A stretch of DNA of 64,000 nucleotides, taken from positions 18,462,501 to 18,526,500 of the forward strand of contig NC_134113.1 in the NCBI RefSeq assembly GCF_040939455.1. The letters are read 5' to 3'. Origin of the DNA: Microcebus murinus. Taxonomy: Eukaryota > Chordata > Mammalia > Primates > Cheirogaleidae. Position numbers and translations under genes: made by a program. Below are positions 45,900-58,879 of this stretch, in pieces. Numbering within the stretch: position 1 is the first letter of the stretch; every line of letters begins with the position of its first letter. The notes beneath the pieces were generated by a model. It had not been told where the DNA came from. It ran no database searches and saw only the letters and a program-made list of their open reading frames with translations.

Positions 45900-46640
45900 A
45901 TGGCCACATGACCCTCTAGTGGCAACCACTCCTCTCTGTGAACAAACGTTTTTGCTGTCCTTTTCTGCCATGAGCCTTCAGGGGGCAGCTGACGTCATCC
46001 TCAGCCTTCCAGACGTGAGGTCAGTCCTTGCTGGTGCCAAGATTATGGCTCCTGGGAGTAAGAAGGCGGCACCATGCGGTCGGTATGCCTTTAGTCCTGG
46101 GGACCAGAGCAAGAGGTGCGCCATTGGACGCATCGGGATGCACGTGCAAAGGGATGACACTCACCTCTGTCGCCAACAGCTTTGCATGGAAGTAGGATTC
46201 CCCTCTACAGCCTGGACAGTTCTTGGTCTGGGATTTGGGTGCCCGGAAGCGATCGAGCCCCATTTCCGAGTTGTGTGGGTCGCTCGCCACCTGCTGGTGA
46301 TTTCCCAAACTGCAGCGGAGACTGTGAAAATTCTGCAATTGGATTCATTCAGTACCACTCAATTCGATTCTATTAATTCTTCTCCATACAGTTCAACCAC
46401 AGAGCACTGTCTGTATTGCTCTTCCCCACGATTCACAAATTTGAGATAAGTGAGATGTCTGTTAATATTAAGATTCCGAAGCTTCATCCGAGACCCACCA
46501 AATCAGAATCTGGCCAATCGGCTCTTCCACAAGCTACGTGGGAGTCCTTTAGGACACTGAAGATGGGGTACTATTTTCCTAGAGGCATTCAAGGTGCTAA
46601 GACACAGTTTCCATTACGCGGACGCGTGAATAACTAATCT
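45900..46640. other. CpG-retaining block of unknown nature
   Basis: About 740 bp with clearly more CpG than its surroundings (GCAGCTGACGTCATCC near 45986, GGTCGGTATG, GGACGCATCGGGATGCACGTG near 46127, GCCCGGAAGCGATCGAGCCC near 46240, CGCGGACGCGTG near 46617). A 176-codon open frame spans 45919-46449 but shows no domain I recognise and no clear gene structure. It could be a regulatory element (a CRE core is present), a young insertion not yet CpG-depleted, or a fossil of an unknown transcript. Confidence 0.4.
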
Positions 46641-46772
46641 CTTCTGTTAAAGAAGTTAAGATAGTCCTATAAATATGCAGGGGGTCATCCTACACTCTGC
46701 CTCCATAACCTAGCTCACACGCTCACGCCCCAATCTCCACGTCTTAACAACTTTATATAGATAGACAGATAC

Positions 46773-46833
46773 TGTATATAATGTAAATTATAATATAAAG
46801 GAAGGACGAATGTATATAATGTAAATTATAATA
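46773..46833 (+). repeat. Two 23-bp exact direct repeats, 38-bp period
   Basis: Copies at 46773-46795 and 46811-46833 are identical (start TGTATATAATG, end AATTATAATA), separated by 15 bp containing AAGGAAGGACG. Confidence 0.95.
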
Positions 46834-47084
46834 CACACATAGACACGGTATGTGTACACATGTAATGATATATACACATAAAATGCACAGTTATGTATTT
46901 AAAGCATTTCCCTCCTCTCTATCACGGACATCATTGTCTTATTGCAATATTCTCCCAGCTCCGGCCATCCCATGTCCAGTTTCATCTCCCTCAAATACCT
47001 TCTCCTCACTGCCACAACAATAATCTAACTAAATGACATAGTCACACATATGAAATGCATGAAAGCGTAAAGAAGTGGTACTTT

Positions 47085-47310
47085 ATATCACATCCGAGAC
47101 AAAGTGCTCTTTTCAAAGCATAACATACCCCACTGCTCTTCTGCTCAAAACCATTCGATAGCCTCCCATGTTCTCTGGATGAGAGCCGGCTGCCCTTGAA
47201 GCTCCCTAAGAGTGGGAATTCTGCTTCACCCGTTTTGCAGGCCCAGCCCTCAGCGTGGTGTCCAGACTAAGGCAGGTGCTCAGTAAACACTTGTTGAATG
47301 AATATATGGA
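47085..47310 (+). repeat. L2 LINE 3' end
   Basis: CTTCTGCTCAAAACCATTCG, GGCAGGTGCTCAGTAAACAC and TTGTTGAATGAATAT: L2 terminus. Confidence 0.78.
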
Positions 47311-47914
47311 CTTTGGGGGCCAAAGTTGTTTAGAGGGTGTAAGGTGTATGTATCTGTGATACAGAAAGTGGCGTGCAAAACACTTTTAATTAATTTAATG
47401 GACTCAGAAAAAAAAAAAATCCTCCCCTTCCTTGCAGGTCTGAGGCCTCATTTGCCACCTGGCACGGGCTCCCTGGGATCACCAGTGATCTTTTCATGTG
47501 AATATCTTCCTCGTCTCAAACAACTGGGTTTTCTCTCCAAGGAGTACTAGGAGCTTGGTGCATGGCAGGCACTTCATAAATGCTCACAATCAGAGGCATG
47601 AGTATTTCCACAAATGTGTGAGAAGGGGAACAGTGAGGGGAGCAAGGGTCCTGTGTTGGTGAGTGCTAAGGAACTGGGTTGGTTGGGTAGGGTGGTCTGG
47701 GCTATGGGAAGCCTTGAATGACAGAAAAATGGTTCAGGTATGATGGCCTGAGAGATTTTTAAACAGAGAGATAACACCATTATATTCATGGAAGATAAGT
47801 CTGGAGCTATGGAAGAGGGATTGGAGGGGACAGACTCTGACTACCTCAAACCCTTTTCCAAACATCACGTTTTCCTGAGATGATTCAGCATGTGTGCCAC
47901 CATTTATTCTTTCC

Positions 47915-48030
47915 ACAGATACTAGAACGTAAGCCCTGGGAGGGCAGGGACTGTGTCTGCTTCATTTACCAGTGGTCTGCAGTGTCCATACTGGGCTTGC
48001 CACATGATAGGAGCTCAATAAATACTACTG
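47915..48030 (+). repeat. L2 LINE 3' end
   Basis: GTAAGCCCTGGGAGGGCAGG, GACTGTGTCTGCTTCATTTA and ATAGGAGCTCAATAAATACT. Confidence 0.85.
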
Positions 48031-48135
48031 CATAAACATTTATTGGATACCTCCTATATACAAAGCATGCGGTAGGTTCCAGGATGCAAATATTGAGAAA
48101 AGAGACATAGTGCCTGTTTTCAGGGACTTTACTTA
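48031..48135 (-). repeat. L2 LINE 3' end, inverted relative to the previous one
   Basis: AACATTTATTGGATACCTCC, CAAAGCATGCGGTAGGTTCC and GTGCCTGTTTTCAGGGACTT are antisense L2 terminus; the two fragments meet tail to tail. Confidence 0.75.
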
Positions 48136-48139
48136 ATAT

Positions 48140-49715
48140 TTCATTTTTGCAAGAGGGCAGCAAAAAGGCAATTCTGGATGCAAAACCGCTATGTCAACAG
48201 TGTGCTGAGAGAGACCACCGGTAGGGGCAGCAGACTCCCTTGGGGGAAGCGAGGCAAGAGGCAAGGAAATCCAGGGGAGCAGCAATGTTAGAAGAGCTCC
48301 CACACAGAAGTCATCAAAGCTTTGCATTAGAAACAATTCCTGAAACTTAGATCAATCAGTGAAGATTAATGCTATGTCTCTGTGAGGCTCAGGGTAGTCT
48401 TTCTACCTAAGAAATCTTCACCCTCCCCTTTTCTGCTTGGGTATCCTCTTCCTTCCCTAACTATCACTATCAACCCTGGAGCCAGCCAGGGCACCTGCTG
48501 CCTCCCACAGTACTAACACCTAACACTTACCCACCCTATGGCCATTCCCCTCTCATAAGCTTTAAGCTGGGTGTCAGCAGAGTACTTTCTTGTGTGGTTC
48601 ACATAATTTCTGTGTGTGGGAACATCTGAATTTTGGGAACCTGAGGCTTACAAAACTTTGGCTCTCTATTTAAGGGAAGAAATACAAAAATTTTAAATAT
48701 AAAATTAGGTAGGAGATGAATACATCTTCAGAACAGAAATCTCAAGAAATGACACATTATTAAAAGTTGGCAAAATGCCATACATTCCAGAAAAAAATGA
48801 ACACTATTTTTTAATTAATTACCTAATAAACCTCTACAGTAACTTTTCTACATTCTTTGGTTCATTCTCTTTGATCATGTGATAATTTTTACTCTCATCT
48901 TTAGAGGGAATGAAAAGATAATTCATTTTTTTCTGTAACATATGATTGAAATTTTTTATTATTGGGTAGTATGGGTACTTAAGGTATATTACTTGACACA
49001 CACATATACCAGAACTAGTAGTTGTAGAACTACCATATATTTGTGCCATACAAACCCAGGAGTTCTGATAAGTTGATTCCACACAATTCTCATCAAAAAA
49101 GGAAAAAAATTAGTATGTGCTTGTAATTGTTTATGTTTGATCGTCAAGTATATTCCTGACAAGGAAAGAAATTCTGTTTAGACCAGGGATTAAAGAGAAC
49201 CCAACACCAAAGAATATGATCTAAAATGCCTGCTCAAGGCCTTAAGACCCAGAGACTCAGCACAGTGGACAGCAGGAGTGTACCTGGAACCTCGTTTTCC
49301 ATCTCAACAACCAGGAAAACAATGCTCTGTGAAAGTGGCCGCGAATGATGTCAATATATCCACTACCTGCACACCAAATATATCTCCATTTTAGCTTCTT
49401 CTTATCTGGATCTCGAAGATGTCTGTGGCCACTGCACGTGGGGAGTGTGGTAGAAAGGATGTCAAAGTGGAAAGAGATGTCAATCGTACCTGACTGTGGT
49501 TTAACTATGGTACTTTGAAAAAACTTACAAAACTAGATAACCATATATAACCAGCTAAACCCACTTCTAGGGTCCCTCCAAGAGCTTTGGAGTCTAAGTA
49601 GATGCAGGACCTTCAAGTTGAAGCTTCATTAGTTCCGCCATGAATCTACCTCTGGGCCTGTGAGTAGGTGGTAAACACATATCAAATGAATAAATGAATA
49701 GCAGAAATAAAGAAA
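48140..49715. other. Intergenic DNA, nothing recognised
   Basis: No gene or nameable repeat supported. Confidence 0.4.
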
Positions 49716-49719
49716 AAAG

Positions 49720-49860
49720 GGCGTGGAATTTGGGCTCAGATGGCCTGTATGACTTTGAACAAATCGCTTAACTACTCAGAGTTTATTTCCTCATTTTCAA
49801 ACTGAGAATAACAATCTGTACCTTTACAGATAATGTATTTGAAAATATTCTGTACATCAA
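49720..49860 (+). repeat. MIR SINE fragment
   Basis: GTGGAATTTGGGCTCAGATG, GACTTTGAACAAATCGCTTA, TTATTTCCTCATTTTCAAAC. Confidence 0.75.
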
Positions 49861-50149
49861 AAAGCAAAATACAAACAGAAAAATTGTTTTTAGAAATACA
49901 ACACATAGAGGAAAGTCTAGGTTCCCCTCCCTTAATATCCAGTGAGTCCTAGTTCCGCAGGAGTCTTCTCAGCCACTATCCTGGAGAGACCAGCTCAGAT
50001 GGATCTCTTTGGCCCTTCCAGAGCAGGGACGGAGCCATGGCTGAGGACGGGGTTGTCTGGCTCCATACACTTAGGAGTCAGCGCAGACCTGCTTCACACC
50101 CTCGCCCACCATATCTAAACTAACTCCTTTTTTCAACCTTATAAATTTT

Positions 50150-50790
50150 TGTCAAATCTAGCCCACTTTCTTCATCTCCACCCTCACTACTTTAGTCTAA
50201 GGTGCCATGGCCACTTCTCACCTGGACAACTGCAGTCGCCTCTTAACTGCTCTTGTCCCCTACTGCACTCTCCTGGCTACAGCCAGTGGTCTTGTCAAAA
50301 CACCCATCTCCAGGAGCCACCCTCTGGCCATGCACTTCAGTGGCTTCCAGCCCTTTCAGGATGAAGATGAAAATCCCTTACCATGGTTTACATGTCAATC
50401 CTGCACGGCTTGGCTGTCCCTAGCTCTCGAGCTGCACCTTCAACCATGTTCAACATCGTTTCCACCACATGACCTCTGCTCATGCTGATCCCCCTGCCTG
50501 TAAGTTTCCAGAAGGTCCTAGGTTCTCCCCTCGCCCTTTCATCTAGATATTTACTACTCCATATCCTTAGATTAAGAAAACTTCCTGGGGAAAAGTTCTT
50601 GGAGTGTCATGTATATCTCCTTCATGGCACTTGTTATGATTATAAATTTGAATTTATTCTTGTGATTTGATTAATGTTCATTCCCTAAAAGGAACATAAA
50701 CTCAGGGAGGCAGTTGCATGCCTGGAACCTGGAGCAGTGGCTGCATTTATAGCTAGAGCTGAATAAATATTTTTACGATGTATGAATGAA
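50150..50790 (+). mobile_element. L2 LINE 3' region
   Basis: ATGGCCACTTCTCACCTGGA, CAACTGCAGTCGCCTCTTAA, TTCAGTGGCTTCCAGCCCTT and the terminal GAGCTGAATAAATATTT are L2 in sense order. Open frames at 50149-50488 belong to this fossil. Confidence 0.8.
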
Positions 50791-50799
50791 TCTCACTTA

Positions 50800-52785
50800 T
50801 TTCTGTTAATAGTTCCCCAAGTGTCTCCTTAACCTTAGAGTTCAGTCAGGTTTCCCCCCAGTGAGACGGACACAGAGGAATGAGAGAAGGAATCATACCC
50901 AAGATCAAGTCTGTGCCTTACCAAGAAACTGAGCACCCCGTGGTCTGATGGACTGAGTGCCTTAGTATATTCACCTCCCAGAATGTTTACTAGACCAGTA
51001 ATGACTGCAGTCACAAAGACTCAAGTTTTCAAATTGTCAAACCTACCAAGTCTCTGCAGAGGCCAGGGGTTTCTGACTGGATGATGTGTTTAAACCACTC
51101 TCCCCTTCTACTAAGTAGTTTGTTTCCCTTGAGAGACAAAGGGGAAGAATAACAGGGACTTCTTCTAACCCTGACATCATCTCAGATCTTTTGCTTCTTA
51201 TCCCACAAGACCACAGTATCTCAGACTAGAAATAAATCTCACTGGACCCCAGAAAGCACGAAGGAAGATGACCTCTGCAATGTGCCTGGTACTAAAGACA
51301 TGTTTAAGTGCTGAATTAATTTTTATGTTTTTCTCTTCCCAGAGAGAATGAAATAGAATAAAACTGAGGGATATTTCATTTATCTCTAACTAGAAACCTG
51401 GCATAGCTTTGGGCAACTTCTCTAGGCAAACTACTTTTTTATCTTTACAACTTTTCTGCCTCATAGACGTGTAAATGAGAAAGTATAAATATGACAAACA
51501 AAATATCACTCTTAATCTGACAATCTAGACAAAATGCCTCTTCCTGGGTTGGATTCTTTCTTTTTTATTTTTTTCCTTCTTTCTTTCTTTTTCCTTTTTT
51601 ATGTGTATGCTTCTTGACGTATTTACATAATGGAGAATACAAGGCTTTATATCTTACTTTTATCAGTAACTAGTTTAATTGTGTTGATTTTAAGATATCA
51701 TACTTTTTTACGATTTTTAAAATAATATTTTGTAGCTGCATCTATTACATGAATGAATTGTAATTAATGTAGTTATTTCCTTAGTGTTGAAGATTTCATT
51801 TCTCCCCACACTTTTTAGAGTAATCTTGCCCCAAACTCTTTTGTGTATATTTTTCTACATTTCTGATGATGCTAATAAGAATCAAGTGCTTAATACGCAT
51901 CAGGCACTAGGCTTAGTCCTAGGAATTTAGGAATACTAAGATATGGTCTCAGGTCTAGGAAAGGAGACAGAAGAGTGAAAATTAAGACCACAGGGGAGTT
52001 TGTGAGTTGATGGTGGAAATTTCAAGGCATTATCTGAGTCAAGGAGAGGTGACCACCTCTGACTAGGAGCAGTGAGTCAGAGAAAGCTTTTTGGACGTGG
52101 TGGTACTTGAGTTCGCCAACTGAGTACCAACCCTTGCTCCCAAGCTCGTCCATTGTGGTGGCCTCCCCTAGCTTTGACCATAGATTTTTCTTCAGACCAA
52201 ACTCCATGCTGGTGCTCTGCTTGGATTTTATGTCCTCTGCTGTGTTAACCAGTGGCTGAGCCTGCTCTGCTCCTATTAATAAGTATCTTCAACTCCTAGT
52301 GACATCATTCCCCTGCCCTCTGAGGCATCTGGATTCAGTCCAGCCCTACTTGTGACTGTGCTGCCATAGTTATAGTTAGTGGGGTGGCGGTAAATGTTTA
52401 GCAACCCACCCACCCTGCCCAACCAAGACAAACAAAAAGTGTTGGCTGATTTCCATGGTATGAGTAGTCATACTGTGATGTCACTGAACACAGAATTAGG
52501 AGCAGATGTGCCATGGCATGTTATTATGTAGTATTTCTACCACACAGATACAACGGACATAAAATAACCTTAACAGCATAGATAGTAATAAAATGCAGTA
52601 AAATAATTGGAAGAAATGTGTTTTCGGTATTTATTACCTTCATTTTTTAATATAACTTATTTAATTGCCAGTTTACATAATTTAGTTTTTAATTGTGATT
52701 GTGTCCAGCAACACAGTCATGAAATTACTGAAGAATAATCTCTGGAGAATCTGTATGAGCTGTCTTTAGCCCACCACTGGTTATG
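50800..52785. other. Intergenic DNA, probable old AT-rich repeats
   Basis: No gene. The part 51560-51840 is AT-rich and resembles ancient L1 3' sequence, without a firm assignment. Confidence 0.35.
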
Positions 52786-52789
52786 ATGA

Positions 52790-53280
52790 ATTGATCCCCT
52801 GCTCACCTCTCCAAACTGAGCCAACTCATCTCTCCTCTTTATTCTCTCTACTTCAGCCTCAACTGACCTGTGCATGTTCCTCAAAAAAGTCCCACTTGCT
52901 CATATTTTAAAGATTGTGTACAGGTGTTCCCCCTACCAGAAACCTCTTCCCCAAGTTCTTTGCACTTGGCACCTTCCCATAATTCGGTTCACGGCTCAAA
53001 TGTTACCTTGTCAAATAGATCTCCCCTCAACACCTAACTTAAATCAGCCCGCTCAAAACTGTCAGTCTCTTACCTCTTTTTAAAACTTTATGTCGTGTTA
53101 GTCATTATAAGTACTGAGTTTATCTTGCCATTTTTCATCTATTTGTTTAATGTTTACGTCCCCTAACAGAAGGTGAAATCACTGTGAATAGTAACCTTGA
53201 CTGTCCCGTTCATTGTGTCTACAACAGTGCCTGCCACATAGTGTATCTTCAACAGTTATTCATTGAATGAATGAGTGCAT
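52790..53280 (+). mobile_element. L2 LINE 3' region
   Basis: CTACCAGAAACCTCTTCCCC, CGGTTCACGGCTCAAATGTT, ACAACAGTGCCTGCCACATA and TTCATTGAATGAATGAGTG follow L2 to its end. Confidence 0.85.
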
Positions 53281-53357
53281 GAATGACAACACTCAGTGAT
53301 CTCACTCAGATGTTGCCCAGAAGGGATGCTAATGCAATAGCTCCAGAGTCTTGAGAT

Positions 53358-53359
<2 letters not shown>

Positions 53360-53396
<37 letters not shown>
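53360..53396. repeat. (TG)n microsatellite
   Basis: About 18 uninterrupted TG/GT units. Confidence 0.97.
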
Positions 53397-53399
<3 letters not shown>

Positions 53400-54600
53400 C
53401 CTCAGATCAAATTCACTTGATTTACTAACTGATTTTATTATGATCCAATGTAATGTCTAAGTTCTGCTAAGAATTCCTGGAATAGCTGCCTGAAATCTTA
53501 TTTTGATAAAAACCATGACTTCATACCTTAATGACATTGAGTTTGTGTGGGCGTTGGCTGATAGTGATCTAAAGATTTCTGGGTTGTCTGTGGGAAAAAT
53601 TAGCCTGAAAACAAGGATGCCATGGAAATGAGGTTCTGAAGATGCTCAGGAACCAGGCTGACTTTGTAGGACTTTCCTTAGTTTTTGCAATGATACATTA
53701 GTGTTCTCTAAATTCTGCTGAGGAAAAGAATAGTTCTAGGACAAATAAATCCATCTTAAATATCATTCCCATGTCTCTTATAATATTGTTAGGATCAGAT
53801 TCAGCTGTGAGTAACACAAACTAAAATCATGAGTTTAGGCAGAATATTAATAGAAGTTAATTTTTCTCCTACAACAATGTCTAAGTCATCAATCCAAGAC
53901 TGTAGAGTGATGCTTCATAGTCTCAACAACAGGATCCTTCTATCTTCATCTCTTTCTCTCTCTCTTTTTGCTCTGGAAAGCATGGCTCCCATTCCTAAAT
54001 TTACCTCATAATCCAATCAGGCTGCTCCTGCTCCAGTCCATATTTCTGTATCCCAACCCATAAGAAGGAGAAGATGGAAGGAGAAGCACATGCCTCCTTT
54101 AAAGGGCACTTCTTAGATGGTGGGCAGACTACTCCTTCTTGGATTTCTTTGGTCAAATATTAGATATGTAGCTACACTCAACTGCAAGAAAGGATGGAAA
54201 AAGCAGTTGTTATTTATGAAGCCTTGAACATAGCTAACATTCAGAGTTTCTATTTCCATGAGAGAGAAGGAGAGAAAATTGGCCAACTAGCTGTATATGC
54301 CACAGCTCCTTTTCTTCCCTGTCAAGTGGTCAAGCAGCTCTTAGACATCAGTATAACTTTGAGGCAGACTTTCCACACTTCCATGACATTGGCCAGTAAG
54401 TAAGAGCAATGAGCCCAAATGAATTTAGACAGTTTATTGCTCAGGGCACCATAGACAATATGAGTTTCATGTTTTCCTTGATTCCTATTGTCCCTCAAAT
54501 CCCATGGGTATCCATACGAAGTGGATATGGATGGATGCTGGGCACACAGTAGGTCTGTTTCACAGCTGAGGAACACTGAGCTTAAGATACTCTCATATAG
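53400..54600. other. Intergenic DNA, probable unnamed old repeat
   Basis: The part 53785-54210 resembles a common ancient element (AGATTCAGCTGTGAGTAACA, GGCTGCTCCTGCTCCAGTCC) that I cannot name. No gene seen. Confidence 0.4.
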
Positions 54601-54617
54601 GGTTAAAAATAACTAAC

Positions 54618-54712
54618 TACATATATATATGTATATATCATATATACAAAAATACAATATATATAATCTCCAAGAAATATATAGATATTATATATATATA
54701 CACACACACTTA
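54618..54712. repeat. AT/CA-rich simple repeat
   Basis: Alternating TA-rich sequence ending in a short CA run. Confidence 0.85.
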
Positions 54713-54719
54713 CATAAGA

Positions 54720-57700
54720 AATAAACAATACCTACTCTTTGCTAGCATGGCTTATCACTTATAAAAATAGGTCATATGTTCTTGGCCACAAAGAAATCCT
54801 CAATAAACTCCAAAGAATCAAAATAAAGATTGAACTCTTTAACCATAATGTAATACAGTTAAAGATAAAAACGAAAAATAAAAAATATCCCAAGTACCTT
54901 GAATTAAAACAATATATTCATAAAACCTCTTGGAATATTTGAGAAAATTATATTCAAAACTTAGAATGGAACAATAGTGAAAACATTAAATGTAACAAAG
55001 TAATGGAACACAACTAAAATAGTGCTTAGAAATACATCATTTTCAATGTATTTATTGGTAAACAAATAAGTTGAAAGCAAATGAGCTAAGTGTTCAACTC
55101 AAGAAGTTGGGAAAAACCTAATAAAGCAAACTCAAACAAGAAAATAATTTAAAAAAATGGGGAGAAATCAGTGAAATAGAAAACAACACAAACTTTAGAG
55201 AAGCTACATTTTATAAATGCTGATTCTTAACAGAAAAACATCTGGCAAGATGAGAGAAGGTGTAAATAAACAACAGAGCAAAAATGAAGAAAACAAATGC
55301 AGACACAATAGATCTTTAAAAAATAAAAATGTTTATTTCAGTAAGACCTTGAGAGACTGAATTAATATCTGGAAAAATATAAAATAAGAAGAAATAGGAA
55401 ACACGAATAGATCAATAATAGTGAAATAAATTGAAATATAATCTACTACTTTTTCCTGCCTCTTTCCCAAATTTCAGACCCAGTATACTTACAAGAGGGC
55501 CTACAAATCATCAAGAAACAAATTTCTATCTTCATAAGATATTTCAGAAATTATAAAAGCAGAGAAGGCCATACAATTTCTTGTATACAGCTACTGTAAT
55601 CTTGATTTCAAAATGAGATAATGACAGTACAAGTAATGAAATTGCAGTTCCACTTCACTAATAAACATAGATGAAAAAAATCCTACATAAAATATGAGCT
55701 AACCATATCTAATAGTGTACTGAAAATTAATATATCGTGAACAAGTGAAGTTTATCTTAGAGTCCAAGAAAAGTTTAATGTTTGAAAAATCTATCAGTGG
55801 AATTGACCACACTAATAGACTAAAAGGAATACATCACATAATTTTCTCAGTAAATGCAAAAAAGGCATTTATTAAATTTAATACTTCGTGATACAAACAA
55901 ACAAACTGTCTCAGAACACTAGAGACAGAAGGGATGTTTTATACATTTGATAGTGGTTATTGCATCAAAAACTTAAGTCAAGCATAATAGTAATGGAGAA
56001 ATTTTAGCTGCATTCATAACAAGATTTGGATCCAGCATATATGCCTACTATTACTGCTACTGTTTATAAAATGCCCTCAGATTAACCAATAAATTCAAAG
56101 CTAAACCAATCAAAATAGCAGCTGAAATATGGAATAATAAATGTGCATTAATAGATGAATAAACTGGGGGGGAAATAAAAGCTAAAAGGGGACTTGCCAA
56201 CCAAATAATAAGATATACTACCAAGCCATACTGTAGTGATAAATGCGGGATGGTTATGACACAAGACGAGACACAGTGGAAAAACCAGTGGAATAAAACT
56301 AAACATCAGAAACAGACGCAGGTACAGGTGGGATCTTGAGAAATTGCGCGTGTGGTGCCAAAAGTCAAAGAAGCATCTTCTGCTTTGCATCTCTGAGACA
56401 AGATCTGAGATCCTTTCATCTTGTCTCTCAGAAAATTCCACATAAACAACGTCAAGGAGGAAACGTCTTTGTTCATAGTGTTGACTCACAATGTGGAGGG
56501 ACAATAAAAAACAGAGTCCATACACAGAAGAGGTGCAGGTAGATTAAAGATCTAATTGGGAAAGATAAAACTATAAGGATGATAGAATAGAGAAGAGGAG
56601 ACTCTCTTTGTAACTTAGGGGTAAAAAAAGGAATTCTTAAACAATACTCCAATGGCACAAACCATAATTCTTTTTAAAAAAATAGGCTTTTATTATATCA
56701 GAACTACTTGTTTTCGTTGTTCTTTGCTCAAGGAAGGACACCAGTTGGTAGCAAACTGATAGTGATATATTGGGAGATGATATCTTCAGTGACTGAAAAA
56801 GGCACAAGACTCATTGACATTTTTGGCCCTGTGTCTATAATAGACCATATAAATTATTGATGTAAATCAGCAAGACAGGCATCCTAGTAAGAAAACAGGC
56901 AAAGGATATGATGATGAACTATTCATTCACAGCATGGGAAATCTAAGATAGGTAAGTGTATAAAGAAATGCTCAAACTCATTAGTTGTAAGAAAAATTTA
57001 AATTAAAAACAGCAACAAGGCCGGGCGCGGTGGCTCACGCCTGTAATCCTAGCTCTCTGGGAGGCCGAGACGGGCGGATTGCTCAAGGTCAGGAGTTCAA
57101 AACCAGCCTGAGCAAGAGCGAGACCTCGTCTCTACTATAAATAGAAAGAAATTAATTGGCCAACTAATATATAGAGAAAAAATTAGCCGGGCATGGTGGC
57201 GCATGCCTGTAGTCCCAGCTACTCGGGAGGCTGAGGCAGGAGGATCGCTTGAGCCCAGGAGTTTGAGGTTGCTGTGAGCTAGGCTAACGCCACGGCACTC
57301 ACTCTAGCCTGGGCAACAAAGCAAGACTCTGTCTCAAAAAAAAAAAAAAAAAAAAAACCAGCAACAAGACACCAATTTATGCTGTTCAGATTGGAAAAAA
57401 AATTCTGATCTTTGGAGAATGCCAAGTATTAGGGATACCCAACAACAGGAACTCTATTGCCTGCTGGTGGACATGTGACCTGGTATGAGCCACTCTTTAG
57501 GGCAATCTGGAAGTACTTTGTGAAATTAAGAATGAGTGGTCCCTATGACTCAGAATCCCAGTCTTCTATCCCAGAACATTCTCCCCTCGATCTGTAAGGG
57601 GACAAGGATGAGGATGTTTATTATAGCATTGTTGGGGGGGAGGGAGGAGAGTTTGAGACAACCTAGGTGCTTTCATCACTGGGGAATAGAGAAGTCAAAT

Positions 57701-58070
57701 GTGCTGGATACACATGGGAATATTCTGCACCATTTAGACAACCAAAGAACTAGATGTATGTTCAGCAACATGGCTAGATCCTAAGAACACAGTTAATAGA
57801 AAAATGTTAGAAACTATGCAATCTATGGTACACTTACATACTATACTAAATCTATAGTGCAACAACATCACATGTCCATGAAAAATACACATAGGCACAA
57901 TCATTTTTATGTATTTTATAAGTTCAAGGCTAAATATCAAACATATTCAAGAATTTGCCTCTGGGAAAAGGCAAGTTAGGAGTGGCAAATTAAGAAAAAA
58001 AGGAGAATAAATAAATAGAACAAGAGAGGGGTCATGTACATTTTAATTCTGTGCTGTGAACTCATGGATT
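54720..58070 (+). mobile_element. Long decayed L1M LINE (ORF2 region), interrupted by an Alu
   Basis: Sense ORF2-derived sequence over about 3.3 kb: CTTGGCCACAAAGAAATCCT, GAGAAATCAGTGAAATAGAA, GGCAAGATGAGAGAAGG, GTGGAATTGACCACACTAAT-like text and, beyond the Alu, TTGCCTGCTGGTGGACATGT and GGGCAATCTGGAAGTACTTT from the ORF2 end. Many stops and frameshifts show that it is ancient. The strepsirrhine Alu at 57019-57358 is inserted within it. Confidence 0.75.
57019..57358 (+). mobile_element. Strepsirrhine-type Alu, young and full length
   Basis: Complete dimer starting GGCCGGGCGCGGTGGCTCAC with high CpG retention, a middle section GAAATTAATTGGCCAACTAA and AGAAAAAATTAGCCGGGCAT, a right arm with CTAACGCCACGGCACTC, and a poly-A tail. 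CAGCAACAAG flanks both sides (57010-57019 and 57359-57368) as target-site duplication. The middle section and CGCCACGGCACTC are not found in human AluJ/S/Y, which points to a strepsirrhine genome. Confidence 0.96.
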
Positions 58071-58709
58071 ATAATTAACTTAACCTTCTGCACATGAGGT
58101 TCAACAAAAAGGGATTGGTAAACTTCCAACAGTTGGGAAATCTTCAACTTCCAAATCAGTGAAGGTCAGCTCTAAGTTTTCCAAGTACACAACTGCTCAT
58201 CTTGTGACATGGCGCCCACGTTTGCATGGCCATGAACATTATCTCAGTGATATACAAGCTGACTTTGTGGATGCAGCTTTTAGACTTGCACTTTCTCCTC
58301 AATTTCCTCGCACCCAGAACAGCTCTCATTTCAGCAACACATTGTATTCCACCCAAATCTAACATGAAGATAGCTTAATATTCATCTACAAAATTTATGG
58401 CACAAGCAATCTCATATTAAATGAATTTTGATCTTAGTGCATAAGAAATTCTCCATTTTTGCCAGAATCATTTCTTTAAAAGAAGTTATTCGTTTTTGTT
58501 TTTCTCTGAGGCAGCAAATGATTAAATGTGCTCTCCTCCCAGCCCACACCTGGGGCATTTTTATGTGAGATAGGATTAAGAAGTCCATTTTCAGCTGCTG
58601 TGGGATGAAAAGAGGAGAGCTATCATTTTGTTGTCTCCAAAAATCATGCTCTCCTCATTCAAACAGGAAAAAAAAAAAAGTATTTGAGGGCCAGGGCCTT
58701 GGTGGAGGG

Positions 58710-58870
58710 TGAAACATAGTTTGAATTTGGGCTATTTATTTAAACTTCCTGGGCCTCAGTTTACCTATTAAGAGGAGATGCATAGTGCATAGGATTGTTG
58801 AAGGGAAGAAATGAAACCAGGCAGCTGGAGAGCTTGGCACAGTGTCTAACACACAGTGTGCATGCAAATA
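58710..58870 (+). repeat. MIR SINE
   Basis: TTTGAATTTGGGCTATTTAT, CTGGGCCTCAGTTTACCTAT, AGGATTGTTGAAGGGAAGAA, CTTGGCACAGTGTCTAACAC. Confidence 0.82.
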
Positions 58871-58879
58871 AGCAGCTTT

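Noticed and set aside
54739..54942. Lys/Ile-rich open frame as a small gene
   Set aside because: It is part of a decayed L1M ORF2.
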